From an uncultured Afifella sp. (GTDB lineage: Bacteria > Pseudomonadota > Alphaproteobacteria > Rhizobiales > Afifellaceae), in NCBI GenBank assembly GCA_947259045.1, contig CAMYKZ010000024.1:1-42329 (forward strand): 42,329 nucleotides of DNA, in the 5' to 3' direction. How positions within the stretch are numbered: position 1 is the stretch's first letter; each line of letters begins with the position of its first letter. Positions 25,193 to 35,232 of the stretch are shown one piece after another. The notes under the pieces are model-generated. The model was not told where the DNA came from, did no database searches, and saw only the letters and a program-made list of their open reading frames with translations. The translations under genes were made by a program, and so were the position numbers.

Positions 25193-26347
25193 ATGGATTC
25201 ATTTGAATTTAACAAGATTGCCGGAGCTGTCCTCGGGACAGCCTTGTTCGTGCTTCTCGTCTCGTTCGTGTCGGGTACGATATTTGCCAGCCATGCACCG
25301 GAAACGCCGGTTTATCTGGCGGAACTGGCCAGCGCTGAAAATACTGACGGCGGCACGCCGGCACCCGTCGAGGCCGAAGAGCCGATCGGAATGATGATGG
25401 CGTCTGCCGATGCCGGCAGCGGTGAAAACGTCTTCAAGAAATGCAAGGCATGCCATACGCCCGATGAAGGCGGCAAGAACGGCATCGGGCCGAATCTCTG
25501 GAATGTGGTCGGCCGGCAGATGGCCTCGGTTGACGGGTACGATTATTCTGCAGCCATGGTCGGCTTCGCAGACGGCGGCAAGGTGTGGGATTACGAAACG
25601 CTGAACGCATTTCTGGTCAAGCCGAAATCCTATATCGATGGTACCAAGATGTCCTTTGGCGGATTGTCGAAAGGCAAGGACCGGGCCGATCTGATCCTCT
25701 ATCTGCGGTCGTTGTCCAACGCCCCGGCGGCGATGCCGGCGGCAGGCGACAGCGCGGCGATGACAGAGGAAAAGCCGGAAGCAGCGGCGGAAACTGAAAC
25801 TGCCGCGGCTGAGAACAGCACGGAAACGGCTGCAACTGAGAGCCCGGCATCCGCAAGCAGCACGATGACTGCAGCCGATGCGGAAAAACCGGGCGATGCG
25901 GCAGCGGCTGAAACGACCGGCACACAAACAACTACCGCCGAAACGACCATGGCAGCCAAACCCGCGGCCGGCGAGGCCGATGGCGTTCTGGCAATGATTG
26001 CCGGCCAGGATCCGGCAGACGGCGAAAAGGTCTTCAAGAAATGCAAGGCCTGCCACACATCGGAAGAAAGCGGCAAGAACAAGATCGGCCCGGCGCTGTG
26101 GAATGTCGTCAACCGGCCGGTCGCATCCGTGGAGAGTTTCGCCAGCAAATATTCCGATGCGATGAAGGCCCATGGCGAAGGCGGAACAGTCTGGAACTAT
26201 GCCGAGCTCGATGCCTACCTGGCGTCGCCGAAAAGCTACATCCCGGGTAACAAGATGAGCTTTGCCGGCCTGAGAAAAGAAAAAGACAGGGCTGCCATCC
26301 TTGCCTATATGCGGACATTGGCGCTGGATCCGGCGCCGCTGCCCTGA
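25193..26347 (+). CDS. Membrane-anchored di-haem cytochrome c (CycM-like, duplicated domain)
   Basis: 384 residues. One N-terminal helix (KIAGAVLGTALFVLLVSFVSG, shown in part) anchors the protein, and an Ala/Thr/Glu-rich spacer precedes the first class I cytochrome c domain with C84-K-A-C-H88 and its distal Met in GTKMSFGGL. A low-complexity linker of about 90 residues rich in A, T, E and S leads to a second, very similar domain with C284-K-A-C-H288 and GNKMSFAGL. The two haem motifs are exactly 200 codons apart. The usual rhizobial CycM has one such domain and carries electrons to a terminal oxidase. CAGGAG at 25176-25181 precedes ATG 25193, and a terminator follows. Confidence 0.92.
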   Translation: MDSFEFNKIAGAVLGTALFVLLVSFVSGTIFASHAPETPVYLAELASAENTDGGTPAPVEAEEPIGMMMASADAGSGENVFKKCKACHTPDEGGKNGIGPNLWNVVGRQMASVDGYDYSAAMVGFADGGKVWDYETLNAFLVKPKSYIDGTKMSFGGLSKGKDRADLILYLRSLSNAPAAMPAAGDSAAMTEEKPEAAAETETAAAENSTETAATESPASASSTMTAADAEKPGDAAAAETTGTQTTTAETTMAAKPAAGEADGVLAMIAGQDPADGEKVFKKCKACHTSEESGKNKIGPALWNVVNRPVASVESFASKYSDAMKAHGEGGTVWNYAELDAYLASPKSYIPGNKMSFAGLRKEKDRAAILAYMRTLALDPAPLP

Positions 26348-26371
26348 ACAAACCGCTGATATATACCTTGA

Positions 26372-26406
26372 AAAAGCCGGCCTGGAGCGATTCCAGGCCG
26401 GCTTTT
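26372..26406 (+). terminator. Strong rho-independent terminator after the cytochrome c gene
   Basis: AAAAGCCGGCCTGGA (26372-26386) pairs over its full 15 bases with TCCAGGCCGGCTTTT (26392-26406) around GCGAT, followed by GCTGTTTTT. It separates the cytochrome gene from the yej operon and would work in both directions. Confidence 0.93.
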
Positions 26407-26473
26407 GCTGTTTTTCCGATTAAATTTTCGTCACATTAACGGGAAAAGGGTGATCGCGAGCCGCTTGCGGCCT

Positions 26474-26489
26474 ATTATCAGAAGATAAT
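26474..26489. promoter_or_regulatory. Small inverted repeat upstream of the yej operon
   Basis: ATTATC-AGAA-GATAAT is a perfect 6-bp inverted repeat 36-52 bp before the likely start of the first yejA gene. It could be an operator or part of the 5' leader. The symmetry is visible, but nothing else supports a role. Confidence 0.3.
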
Positions 26490-26525
26490 CAATCGCACTT
26501 CGAAATGTGAAAGAGGAGATTGTCC

Positions 26526-28397
26526 TTGCCGATGCGCCCCAGCCTGATTGCCCTCACCAGCGCCTCACTCGCCGCCTTTGCGCTTGTCCTCAGCCCGCTG
26601 GCCCGGCAGGCACTCGCCCAGCATGACGACTGGCACCACGCCACCGCACTGGTGGGTGAGCCGAAATATCCGGCGGATTTCAAACATTTCGACTATGTCA
26701 ATCCGGATGCACCCAAGGGCGGCAAGGTGCGGCAGGCGGTGACCGGCACGTTCAACAATTTCAACAATGCAGTACAGAAAGCCGATATCGCCGGAGGAAT
26801 CGGGCTGGTCTACGATTCCCTGATGATCTCGGCAACCGATGAAGTCTCGACAATGTACGGATTGGTTGCGGAGGCGATGCGCTATCCCGCGGATTATTCG
26901 TCAGCGACATTCAAGCTGCGCGAAGAAGCGCGCTGGCACGATGGTCAGCCCATCAGCGTCGAAGATGTCATATGGTCATTTGAGATGCTCAAGAAAAACC
27001 ATCCGTTCTGGGGCAAATATTACCAGCATGTCACAAAGGCCGAAGCCACCGGCGAGCGCGAAGTGACCTTCACCTTCGACCAGCCGAACAACAAGGAACT
27101 GCCGCACATTGTCGGACAGTTCTCGATTTACCCGAAACATTGGTGGGAAGGCCAGGACGCAAACGGCAAACAGCGCGACATCAGCAAAACCACTCAGGAC
27201 CCGCCGCTTGGGTCAGGGCCTTACCGGCTGAAGCGATTTTCGTCGGGCAGAACGATTTTCTATGAGCGCGTTGATGATTACTGGGCCAAGGATCTGCCGG
27301 TAATGATCGGACAGCACAATTTCGATGAATTCCAGATTGAATATTTTCGCGACAATACGGTGGAGTTCGAAGCGTTCAAGGCGGACAAGATCGACTTCCG
27401 CAGCGAAAATCAGGCTAAACGCTGGGCCACCGGCTACGATTTTCCCGCCGTTGCGGACAAGCGCGTCGTTCTGGAGGAGTTTCCTGAACGCGGCAGCGGC
27501 GTCGGCGTCGGCTGGATCTACAATCTGAGACGGGAGAAATTCCAGGACCTGGTTCTGCGCCGCGCACTCAATCTGGCGTTCAATTTCGCGGAAATGAACC
27601 GAACGACCTTCTATGGCCAGTATGAGCGTATCGATTCCTATCATTTCGGTTCTGAACTCAGATCGACCGGTGTTCCCGAAGGCAGGGAACTGGAAATCCT
27701 CGAAACGGTCAGGAGCCAGGTCCCCGATGCACTTTTTTCCGAGCCCTATCATATCCCCGCAGTCGAGACGGCAACGGATTATCGCAAGAACCTGCGCCGC
27801 GCCGTCGATATGCTTCGCGAAGCCGGTTACCGGCTGGAGGGCGGAAAACTGATCGACCCGAAGGGGAACCCGGTCAAGGTCGAATATCTCTATCTCGGCG
27901 GCTCGTCGTTTGAGCGGGTGGCGCTGAGGCTGAAGCAGGATCTTGCCAGAATTGGTGTGGAACTGTCCCCCCGGCCTGTCGACCCGTCGCAGTTCCAGGA
28001 GCGCATCCGCAACCGTGATTTCGATCTGATCTATACCGGCTGGGGTCAGTCCCTGTCGCCGGGAAACGAACAGCTTGAATATTTCGGTTCCAAGGCAGCC
28101 GACCTGGCGGCATCGCGCAATTATGGCGGCATTAGCAACCCGGCCGTAGACAAGCTGATCAATCGGGTCATCTTCGCCAAGGAACGCGAAGACCTGATTG
28201 CCGCAACGAAGGCGCTCGACAGGGTTCTGCTGTGGAACGAATATATCCTGCCGGGCTGGACCATCCGCTTTGACAGGACTGCCCGCTGGGACAGGTTCGG
28301 CCGCCCCGACGTGCTGCCGGCCTATGCCGAACCGGCGTTCCCGACGGTCTGGTGGTGGGACGACGACAAGGCCACGGCCGTGGCGGCAAAAGAATGA
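26526..28397 (+). CDS. yejA: ABC transporter substrate-binding protein, family 5 (YejA-type), first copy
   Basis: About 623 residues. GAGGAG at 26513-26518 sits 7 bases before TTG 26526, which I take as start; ATG 26532 is the alternative. A Sec signal peptide (LIALTSASLAAFALVLSPLA, probable cut after ALA) is followed by the cluster-C binding-protein fold: HFDYVNPDAPKGGKVR, LVYDSLMI, WHDGQPISVEDVIWS, GSGPYRLKRF and FDLIYTGWGQSLSPGNEQ. YejA proteins deliver oligopeptides or peptide antibiotics to YejBEF. It overlaps the second binding-protein gene by 4 bp (ATGA). Confidence 0.92.
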   Translation: MPMRPSLIALTSASLAAFALVLSPLARQALAQHDDWHHATALVGEPKYPADFKHFDYVNPDAPKGGKVRQAVTGTFNNFNNAVQKADIAGGIGLVYDSLMISATDEVSTMYGLVAEAMRYPADYSSATFKLREEARWHDGQPISVEDVIWSFEMLKKNHPFWGKYYQHVTKAEATGEREVTFTFDQPNNKELPHIVGQFSIYPKHWWEGQDANGKQRDISKTTQDPPLGSGPYRLKRFSSGRTIFYERVDDYWAKDLPVMIGQHNFDEFQIEYFRDNTVEFEAFKADKIDFRSENQAKRWATGYDFPAVADKRVVLEEFPERGSGVGVGWIYNLRREKFQDLVLRRALNLAFNFAEMNRTTFYGQYERIDSYHFGSELRSTGVPEGRELEILETVRSQVPDALFSEPYHIPAVETATDYRKNLRRAVDMLREAGYRLEGGKLIDPKGNPVKVEYLYLGGSSFERVALRLKQDLARIGVELSPRPVDPSQFQERIRNRDFDLIYTGWGQSLSPGNEQLEYFGSKAADLAASRNYGGISNPAVDKLINRVIFAKEREDLIAATKALDRVLLWNEYILPGWTIRFDRTARWDRFGRPDVLPAYAEPAFPTVWWWDDDKATAVAAKE

Positions 28398-30298
28398 GCG
28401 CCCGGAAAGTTTCGGAACAAAGCGGGCTGACGCGTCGCGCGACGTTGAAGTTGGCGGGGAAGCTGGCGGGCGCCGCAGCAGCGTTGCCACTGCTGCCGGC
28501 AGGCGCCTTGGCCCAGACTTCTGCGACGACCGGACGGTCGCACGGCATGTCGATTTTCGGCGATCTGAAAAATTCCGCCGGTTTCAGCCATTTCGATTAT
28601 GTCGACCCGGATGCGCCCAAGGGCGGCCGGTTTATCTTCCAGGTGCCAAACTGGAACTGGAACCAGAACCCGAGCACATTCAACACGCTGAACAGTTTCG
28701 TTGCCAAGGGCGATGCGCCGCCGCGCATGGAACTGACCTTCGACACGCTGATGGTGGCGGCGGCCGATGAGCCGGATTCGCTTTATGGCCTGGTCGCCGA
28801 AAGTGTCGAGATTTCCGATGACGGCAACGCATTGCGATTTTTTCTGCGCCAGGACGCCCGTTTCCACGACGCATCGCCACTGACGGCGCATGACGCCGCG
28901 TTTTCCCTGAACCTGCTGAAGAAGGACGGCCATCCCTCTTTCAGCTTGACATTGAAGCAGATGGTTTCCGCCCAAGCGGTCAGCGATCATGAACTTCTGG
29001 TGCGGCTCAGCGGAGAGCAATCGGGCGGCCTCAAGCTGTTGATCGCCGCCGTGCCTATCCTGTCGTCAGCCTATTATGGCGACAAGGATTTCGCCAAGAG
29101 CACCATGCAGGCGCCGCTCGGCTCCGGACCTTACCGCGTCGGCCGGTTCGATGCCGGCAGGTTCATTGAATACGAGCGGGTGGATGATTATTGGGCGAGG
29201 GACCTGCCTGTGATGCGCGGGACCAACAATTTCGATATTGTCCGGGTCGAGTTCTTCCGCGACAGGACGGCAGGTTTCGAAGCCTTCAAGAAAGGCGATA
29301 TCACCTTCCACGAGGAATTCACCTCAAAGACCTGGGCCACGGCATATGATTTTCCGGCGATAGAAGACGGGCGGGTGAAGAAGGAACTGGTGCCGTCTGA
29401 ACGACTGCCATCTTTCCAGGCCTGGTATTTCAACACACGGCTTGAAAAGTTTGCCGATCCGCGGACCCGGCAGGCAATCGGCCTGGCGTTCGATTTCGAA
29501 TGGGTCAACAAGAACCTGTTCTTTGACGCCTACAGCCGGGCAAGTTCGTTTTTCGGCACATCGGACTATGTCGCGACCGGGGAAATACCGGCTGAAGAGC
29601 TGGAATTGCTGGAACCTTTTCGCGATCGGCTGCCGGACGCCGTTTTCCGCGATCCGTATGTGCCGCCGCAATCGGATGGGTCGGGCCGCGACCGCAAACA
29701 ATTGCGCGAAGCGGTTCGTCTTTTGAAAGATGCCGGCTGGACGCGTAACGGTGCAAAGCTGGTTGACGGCAAGGGACAGCCTTTCAATGTGGAATTTCTG
29801 ATCCGTTCGCCGACCTTCGAGCGCGTGCTAGGCTCCTTTGTCGCAGCGCTGAAGTCGATCGGCATCGAAGCGACGATCCGGCTGGTCGATGCGGCACAAT
29901 ATCAGGCGCGGCAGAACGAATTCGACTACGATATTCTTGGCGGCGCCGCTTCAATGAGTCCGACACCACAGGAAGAGCTCAAGAGTTTTTTGACATCCGA
30001 ATCGGCTGATACGCCGGGTACCCGGAATTTTTCCGGCATCAAGGATCCGGTCGTTGACGCATTGATTGACAAGGTTTTGGCGGCAAAGGACCGGACAGCG
30101 CACCGCACAGCCTTGCGGGCGCTTGACCGGGTGCTGCGTGCCAGCCACTACGTCATCCCGGAATGGTTCGGCTCCCATCACCGGATTGCCATGTGGGACA
30201 TGTTCGACAGGCCTAAAATCAAACCCGATTATGCCTTTCCGGTGGAAACCACCTGGTGGTACGATTCCGCCAAGGCCGCGCGAATCGGCAAGACATAA
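28394..30298 (+). CDS. ABC transporter substrate-binding protein, family 5 (YejA/YepA-type), second copy
   Basis: 634 residues from ATG 28394, overlapping the first copy by ATGA. The signal region reads [15 protein letters not shown] and then a hydrophobic [14 protein letters not shown]: a twin-arginine export signal, unlike the Sec signal of the first copy. The mature part follows the same order of motifs ([70 protein letters not shown]), though clearly diverged, so ligand range probably differs. In Agrobacterium a comparable second protein, YepA, was reported to feed cell-wall peptides to YejBEF. Which copy corresponds to YepA is not settled here. Confidence 0.92.
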   Translation: MSARKVSEQSGLTRRATLKLAGKLAGAAAALPLLPAGALAQTSATTGRSHGMSIFGDLKNSAGFSHFDYVDPDAPKGGRFIFQVPNWNWNQNPSTFNTLNSFVAKGDAPPRMELTFDTLMVAAADEPDSLYGLVAESVEISDDGNALRFFLRQDARFHDASPLTAHDAAFSLNLLKKDGHPSFSLTLKQMVSAQAVSDHELLVRLSGEQSGGLKLLIAAVPILSSAYYGDKDFAKSTMQAPLGSGPYRVGRFDAGRFIEYERVDDYWARDLPVMRGTNNFDIVRVEFFRDRTAGFEAFKKGDITFHEEFTSKTWATAYDFPAIEDGRVKKELVPSERLPSFQAWYFNTRLEKFADPRTRQAIGLAFDFEWVNKNLFFDAYSRASSFFGTSDYVATGEIPAEELELLEPFRDRLPDAVFRDPYVPPQSDGSGRDRKQLREAVRLLKDAGWTRNGAKLVDGKGQPFNVEFLIRSPTFERVLGSFVAALKSIGIEATIRLVDAAQYQARQNEFDYDILGGAASMSPTPQEELKSFLTSESADTPGTRNFSGIKDPVVDALIDKVLAAKDRTAHRTALRALDRVLRASHYVIPEWFGSHHRIAMWDMFDRPKIKPDYAFPVETTWWYDSAKAARIGKT

Positions 30299-30344
30299 AT
30301 CAAAGAACGCGTATCAGGAACAACCGCGCGCAACAGAAAGTCCC

Positions 30345-31460
30345 ATGGCAGCCTATATTATCCGACGCCTGCTTCTGATGATCCCGACCATCCTCGGCAT
30401 CATGGCCGTGACGTTCGCCGTCATCCAGTTTGCGCCGGGCGGACCGGTTGAACAGGTGATCGCCAAACTGCAGGGCACCGACGTATCGGCGACGTCGCGG
30501 ATCGGCGGCGGCAGCGGCGGTGATTTTGGCGGCACGGGCGTCGATCCGACGGCCGGCGGACAATCCGACGTGACATCGAAATATCGCGGCGCCCAGGGCC
30601 TCGATCCGGAGTTTATCAAGAACCTGGAAAAGGAATTCGGTTTTGACAAACCGCCGCTGGAACGCTTCGGGCTGATGGTCTGGAACTATGCCCGTTTCGA
30701 TTTCGGCGACAGTTTTTTCCGCGATGTTTCCGTCATCAGCCTGATCAAGGAAAAACTGCCGGTGTCGATCTCGCTCGGCGTCTGGATGACGCTGATCTCC
30801 TATCTGATTTCGATACCTCTGGGCATCCGCAAGGCAGTCAGGGACGGATCGGCCTTCGACGTCTGGACCTCCGGCGTGATCATCGTCGCGTATGCCGTTC
30901 CGGGCTTTCTGTTCGCCATCCTGCTGGTGGTGCTGTTTGCCGGCGGTTCGTTCTTCGACTGGTTTCCGCTGCGCGGCCTGACATCGGAGAACTGGGATCA
31001 GCTTTCCTGGCCGGGGAAGATCGTCGATTATTTCTGGCATCTGGCTTTGCCGCTGACGGCGATGGCGCTGTCCGCCTTCGCCACCAGCGCGCTTCTGACC
31101 AAGAATTCCTTCCTTGATGAAATCCGCAAGCAATATGTCGTCACCGCCCGCTCCAAGGGCCTGACGGAAAGCCAGGTGCTCTACGGCCACGTGTTCCGTA
31201 ACGCCATGCTGCTGATCATCGCCGGATTTCCCGGTGCGTTCATCGGCGCGTTTTTTGCCGGGTCCTTGCTGATTGAAAACATCTTTTCGCTCGACGGGCT
31301 TGGCCTGCTCGGTTTTGAAAGCATCGTCAAACGGGACTATGCGGTGGTCTTCGCGACCGCCTATATTTTCGGCCTGATGGGCCTGATCGTCCAGTTGATT
31401 TCCGACATCACCTACACCCTCGTCGATCCGCGAATCGATTTTGAGAGCCGGGAGGTCTGA
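30345..31460 (+). CDS. yejB: ABC transporter permease YejB
   Basis: 371 residues from ATG 30345. The first helix is [19 protein letters not shown], followed by a periplasmic loop with a Gly-rich insert (about 50-75: [19 protein letters not shown]) common in this permease type. Then come helices of the BPD transport domain and the EAA-like coupling segment [21 protein letters not shown]. It forms the channel with YejE. A 46-bp gap follows the second binding-protein gene, and the stop overlaps the yejE start by one base (TGATG). Confidence 0.94.
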   Translation: MAAYIIRRLLLMIPTILGIMAVTFAVIQFAPGGPVEQVIAKLQGTDVSATSRIGGGSGGDFGGTGVDPTAGGQSDVTSKYRGAQGLDPEFIKNLEKEFGFDKPPLERFGLMVWNYARFDFGDSFFRDVSVISLIKEKLPVSISLGVWMTLISYLISIPLGIRKAVRDGSAFDVWTSGVIIVAYAVPGFLFAILLVVLFAGGSFFDWFPLRGLTSENWDQLSWPGKIVDYFWHLALPLTAMALSAFATSALLTKNSFLDEIRKQYVVTARSKGLTESQVLYGHVFRNAMLLIIAGFPGAFIGAFFAGSLLIENIFSLDGLGLLGFESIVKRDYAVVFATAYIFGLMGLIVQLISDITYTLVDPRIDFESREV

Positions 31461-32638
31461 TGGATACCAAAGCCCCCATCGACAGCACCGTTGAAGACGG
31501 AGCGCCGATACTCTCCGAACAGAACCCGCTGACGCGCAGCCGGTTTCAGCTCTCGGCGATCAACCAGCGCCGCTGGCAGAATTTCAAGGCCAACCGGCGC
31601 GGTTACAGTTCGCTGTGGATCTTTCTTGTGTTGTTTTTCGTCACCCTGTTTGCCGAAGTGATCGCCAACGACAAGCCATTGCTGGTCTCCTACAAGGGCG
31701 AATGGCTGGCGCCGGTGCTTGTCGATTATCCGGAGGAGAAATTCGGCGGCTTTCTGGCCGTCACAAGTTACCGCGACCCGTTCATCCAGGACGAGATCAA
31801 CGCCAATGGCTGGATCGCCTGGGCGCCGATCCGCTATTCATACGGCACCACCAATGACGAACTGCCGGTTCCCGCCCCCTCGCCGCCGTCATGGACGCTG
31901 GACAAGGAAACCCGCTGCCAGCGCTACCCGCTGGGTGCTGAAGATCCCAATTGCACAATCTGGAACTGGAACTGGCTCGGTACCGACGATCAGGCGCGCG
32001 ACGTTGCCGCCCGGGTGATCTACGGTTTCCGGATTTCGGTTCTGTTCGGCCTGATCCTGACTTTGTTCTCATCCGTCGTCGGCGTTGCCGCCGGAGCCGT
32101 GCAGGGTTATTTCGGCGGCTGGACGGACCTGATTTTCCAGCGTTTTATCGAGATCTGGACCAGCGTGCCGCAGCTCTATCTGTTGCTGATTATCGCGTCC
32201 ATTCTGATACCCAGCTTCTGGATCCTGCTCGGCATTCTGTTACTGTTTTCCTGGGTCGCGCTTGTCGGCGTGGTGCGGGCGGAATTTCTGCGCGCCCGCA
32301 ATCTGGAATACGTCAAGGCGGCGCGGGCGCTGGGCGTGCGCAACGGCACGATCATGTTCCGCCACATGCTGCCCAATGCGATGGTCGCCACGCTGACCTT
32401 CATGCCGTTTATTCTGAACGGCTCGATCACGACCCTGACGTCGCTGGATTTCCTTGGTTTCGGCCTGCCGCCGGGCTCTCCGTCGCTCGGCGAACTGCTT
32501 GGCCAGGGCAAGGCCAATCTGCAGGCGCCATGGCTCGGTTTCTCAGCCTTCATGGTGATTTCAATCATGCTTTCGCTGCTGATCTTTGTCGGCGAGGCGA
32601 CGCGCGATGCCTTTGATCCGCGCAAGACCTTTGTGTGA
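31460..32638 (+). CDS. yejE: ABC transporter permease YejE
   Basis: 392 residues with a long cytosolic N-terminus including LSAINQRRWQNFKANRRG (typical OppC-like start). It has a first helix (SLWIFLVLFFVTLFAEVIA), a large periplasmic loop with WNWNWLGTDDQARDVAARVIYG, and further helices. The coupling motif is KAARALGVRNGTIMFRHMLPNA. It ends with FVGEATRDAFDPRKTFV, a common end for this subfamily. Start and stop interlock with yejB (1-bp overlap), and yejF follows 6 bp later. It pairs with YejB in the inner membrane. Confidence 0.94.
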   Translation: MDTKAPIDSTVEDGAPILSEQNPLTRSRFQLSAINQRRWQNFKANRRGYSSLWIFLVLFFVTLFAEVIANDKPLLVSYKGEWLAPVLVDYPEEKFGGFLAVTSYRDPFIQDEINANGWIAWAPIRYSYGTTNDELPVPAPSPPSWTLDKETRCQRYPLGAEDPNCTIWNWNWLGTDDQARDVAARVIYGFRISVLFGLILTLFSSVVGVAAGAVQGYFGGWTDLIFQRFIEIWTSVPQLYLLLIIASILIPSFWILLGILLLFSWVALVGVVRAEFLRARNLEYVKAARALGVRNGTIMFRHMLPNAMVATLTFMPFILNGSITTLTSLDFLGFGLPPGSPSLGELLGQGKANLQAPWLGFSAFMVISIMLSLLIFVGEATRDAFDPRKTFV

Positions 32639-32644
32639 GGCTTG

Positions 32645-34273
32645 ATGAGTGAACCAATCGTCTCAATCCGCGATCTGGAGCTGGAGTTTCGTCAGGCCGG
32701 TAACGTCACCCCGGCCCTGCGCGGTATCTCGTTTGATATCGGCGAGCGGGAAACCGTGGCGCTTGTCGGCGAATCCGGTTCCGGCAAGTCGGTCACCGCA
32801 CTCTCCATCCTCAAGCTCCTGCCCTACCCGCAGGCCCATCATCCCGGCGGCAGCATCATGTTCGGCAGCGAGGATCTGCTCCACACCGAAGAACGCGATA
32901 TGCGCAAGGTGCGCGGCAACGAAATTTCGATGATCTTCCAGGAACCGATGAGTTCACTCAATCCGCTTCATTCGGTGGAACGTCAGATCGGCGAGGTTCT
33001 CGACGTCCATCGCGGCATGAGTGGCGCGGAAGCGCGCGTGCGCGTGCTGGAACTGATGAACCAGGTCGGCATCCGCGAGCCGGAATCGCGGCTCAAATCC
33101 TACCCGCATCAATTGTCCGGCGGACAGCGCCAGCGGGTGATGATCGCCATGGCGCTTGCCAACGAGCCGCGGCTTCTGATTGCCGATGAACCGACGACGG
33201 CGCTCGACGTGACCGTGCAGGCGCAGATCCTGGAACTGCTGGCGAATCTCAAGGAGCGGCGCGGCATGGCAATGCTGTTCATCACCCACGATCTTGGCAT
33301 TGTCCGCAAGGTGGCCGACCGGGTCTGCGTGATGACGGACGGAAAAATCGTCGAGCAGGGGCGGACCGAGCAGATTTTCACCAATCCGCAGCATGACTAT
33401 ACCAAACACCTTCTGGCCGCCGAGCCGAAGGGCGAGCCGCCGGAAACCGACGACAGTGCGCCTGTGATCATGGAAGGCGACAACATCAAGGTCTGGTTTC
33501 CGGTCAAACGCGGCCTGCTGCGCAAGACGGTCGGACATATCAAGGCAGTCGACGGGATCGACGTAACGGTGCGCGAAGGACAGACGCTTGGCGTCGTCGG
33601 CGAATCCGGCTCCGGCAAGACGACACTCGGGCTTGGCCTGCTTCGGCTGCTTTCGTCGGAAGGACGCATCGCCTTTCTCGGCAAGGACATTCAGGGGACG
33701 AAGTTCAAGGACACGCGGGAACTGCGCTCGCAGATGCAGATCGTGTTCCAGGATCCTTATGGTTCGCTTTCGCCGCGCATGGTGATCAGCGACATTGTCG
33801 CCGAAGGTCTGGAAATCCATGAGCCCGGCCTCACGCCGCAAGAGCGCGATAAACGCGTGGTTCAGGCGCTTGACGAAGTCGGCATCGATCCGGACACGCG
33901 TTTCCGCTATCCGCACGAATTTTCCGGCGGCCAGCGCCAGCGCATCGCCATTGCCCGCGCCATGGTCCTGAAACCGCGTTTCGTCATGCTGGACGAGCCG
34001 ACCTCGGCACTTGACATGAGCGTTCAGGCCCAGGTGGTCGACCTTCTGCGTGACCTCCAGAAGGCCCATGGGCTGGCTTATCTGTTCATCAGCCACGACC
34101 TCAAGGTGGTACGGGCCCTGGCCAACAACGTCATCGTCATGCGCAACGGCAAGGTTGTGGAATCAGGCTCGGCCCGGCAGATATTCGACCACCCGCAGAC
34201 CGACTATACCAAAGCACTGATGGCGGCTGCGTTCGAGCTGGCTGCCGTGCGAACGGACGCCGTCAGCGAATGA
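32645..34273 (+). CDS. yejF: Fused dual ATP-binding protein YejF
   Basis: 542 residues from ATG 32645 (a TTG three bases earlier is possible), with TGAGG just upstream. Two complete ABC domains are fused. The first has [25 protein letters not shown] and [12 protein letters not shown]; the second has [25 protein letters not shown] and [13 protein letters not shown]-terminal of each domain is the (F/I)-T/D-N/H-P-Q-x-DYTK motif of peptide importers ([24 protein letters not shown]). It powers uptake through YejBE. The ATGA overlap with the dehydrogenase gene suggests that the latter is made from the same mRNA. Confidence 0.95.
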   Translation: MSEPIVSIRDLELEFRQAGNVTPALRGISFDIGERETVALVGESGSGKSVTALSILKLLPYPQAHHPGGSIMFGSEDLLHTEERDMRKVRGNEISMIFQEPMSSLNPLHSVERQIGEVLDVHRGMSGAEARVRVLELMNQVGIREPESRLKSYPHQLSGGQRQRVMIAMALANEPRLLIADEPTTALDVTVQAQILELLANLKERRGMAMLFITHDLGIVRKVADRVCVMTDGKIVEQGRTEQIFTNPQHDYTKHLLAAEPKGEPPETDDSAPVIMEGDNIKVWFPVKRGLLRKTVGHIKAVDGIDVTVREGQTLGVVGESGSGKTTLGLGLLRLLSSEGRIAFLGKDIQGTKFKDTRELRSQMQIVFQDPYGSLSPRMVISDIVAEGLEIHEPGLTPQERDKRVVQALDEVGIDPDTRFRYPHEFSGGQRQRIAIARAMVLKPRFVMLDEPTSALDMSVQAQVVDLLRDLQKAHGLAYLFISHDLKVVRALANNVIVMRNGKVVESGSARQIFDHPQTDYTKALMAAAFELAAVRTDAVSE

Positions 34274-35232
34274 GCGCGATCCTGATTGCCGTCGACGGAT
34301 GGGATCCGGCGTCCTGGGCGAGGCGGCTGGGCGAGATGCTGCCCGGCCATGTCATCCTGCAAACCGATGATAACGGGGTCTATGGCAGTGACGAAGATCT
34401 CGCCGGCATCAGCCACCTGCTGACATGGAAACCGCGATCTGACCTTGTCGCAAAGCTGAAAAATCTTCAGGTGATCTTTTCGCTCGGCGCCGGGGTCGAT
34501 CATATTATCGGCCTTGAAGATCTGCCCGATGTGCCGATCGTGCGGATCGTCGACCCGGATCTGACGGCGCGGATGAGCGAATATGTCGCCTGGCAGGTTC
34601 TGCATCATCACCGCCAGGGGTCAGGTTTTGCCCGGCTGCAGGCGGACCGGCACTGGAAGGAACTCAGGCATCCGGCCGCATCGGATATCACGGTCGGCAT
34701 GATGGGAACCGGCGTTCTCGGCCAGGATGCCGCGTCCGTGTTGCGGCGGATCGGTTTCCGGACGATCGGCTGGGGCCGGCGCGAAAAGCAGCTTGACGGC
34801 ATGGACTGCTTTCACGGTGACGCCGGTCTGGATGACTTTCTTGGCCTGACAGACATTCTGGTGGCTCTGCTGCCGCTGACACCGGAAACGAAACATATTC
34901 TCAATGCCGGCCTGATCGGCAAGCTGAAAAAGCACGGCCCGCTTGGCGGCCCGGTTCTGATCAATGCCGGCCGCGGCGGCAGCCAGGTCGAAGCCGATAT
35001 CAACGCCGCGCTGCGAAATGGAATGCTTGCCGGCGCCAGCCTCGATGTATTCGAAACCGAACCTCTGCCGCCCGGCAGTCCGCTCTGGGACGCACCCAAC
35101 CTGGTCATCACGCCGCATGTGGCCGCCGTCTCCAGCCCGCGGGCGCTGTGTCTGCAGATTGCCGAGCAGATCAAGGCATTCGAACAGGGCCTGCCGCTGC
35201 AGAACCTGATCGACCTCAAGCGCGGTTATTGA
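34270..35232 (+). CDS. 2-hydroxyacid dehydrogenase (glyoxylate/hydroxypyruvate reductase A type)
   Basis: 320 residues. The NAD(P)-binding Rossmann part has VGMMGTGVLGQDAASVL with the GxGxxG fingerprint and GWGRREK for the cofactor phosphate end. The catalytic residues are in INAGRGGSQVE (Arg), LDVFETEPLPPGSPLW (Glu) and ITPHVAAVS (His). The sequence type matches GhrA-like reductases of glyoxylate or hydroxypyruvate. It overlaps yejF by ATGA, so it is translationally tied to the transporter operon. It overlaps the convergent NlpC/P60 gene by 7 bp at its end. The specific substrate cannot be read from the sequence. Confidence 0.9.
   Translation: MSAILIAVDGWDPASWARRLGEMLPGHVILQTDDNGVYGSDEDLAGISHLLTWKPRSDLVAKLKNLQVIFSLGAGVDHIIGLEDLPDVPIVRIVDPDLTARMSEYVAWQVLHHHRQGSGFARLQADRHWKELRHPAASDITVGMMGTGVLGQDAASVLRRIGFRTIGWGRREKQLDGMDCFHGDAGLDDFLGLTDILVALLPLTPETKHILNAGLIGKLKKHGPLGGPVLINAGRGGSQVEADINAALRNGMLAGASLDVFETEPLPPGSPLWDAPNLVITPHVAAVSSPRALCLQIAEQIKAFEQGLPLQNLIDLKRGY

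Noticed and set aside
26520..26525. TTG at 26520 as the yejA start
   Set aside because: It is only one base after GAGGAG, too close for initiation. TTG 26526 or ATG 26532 have workable spacing.
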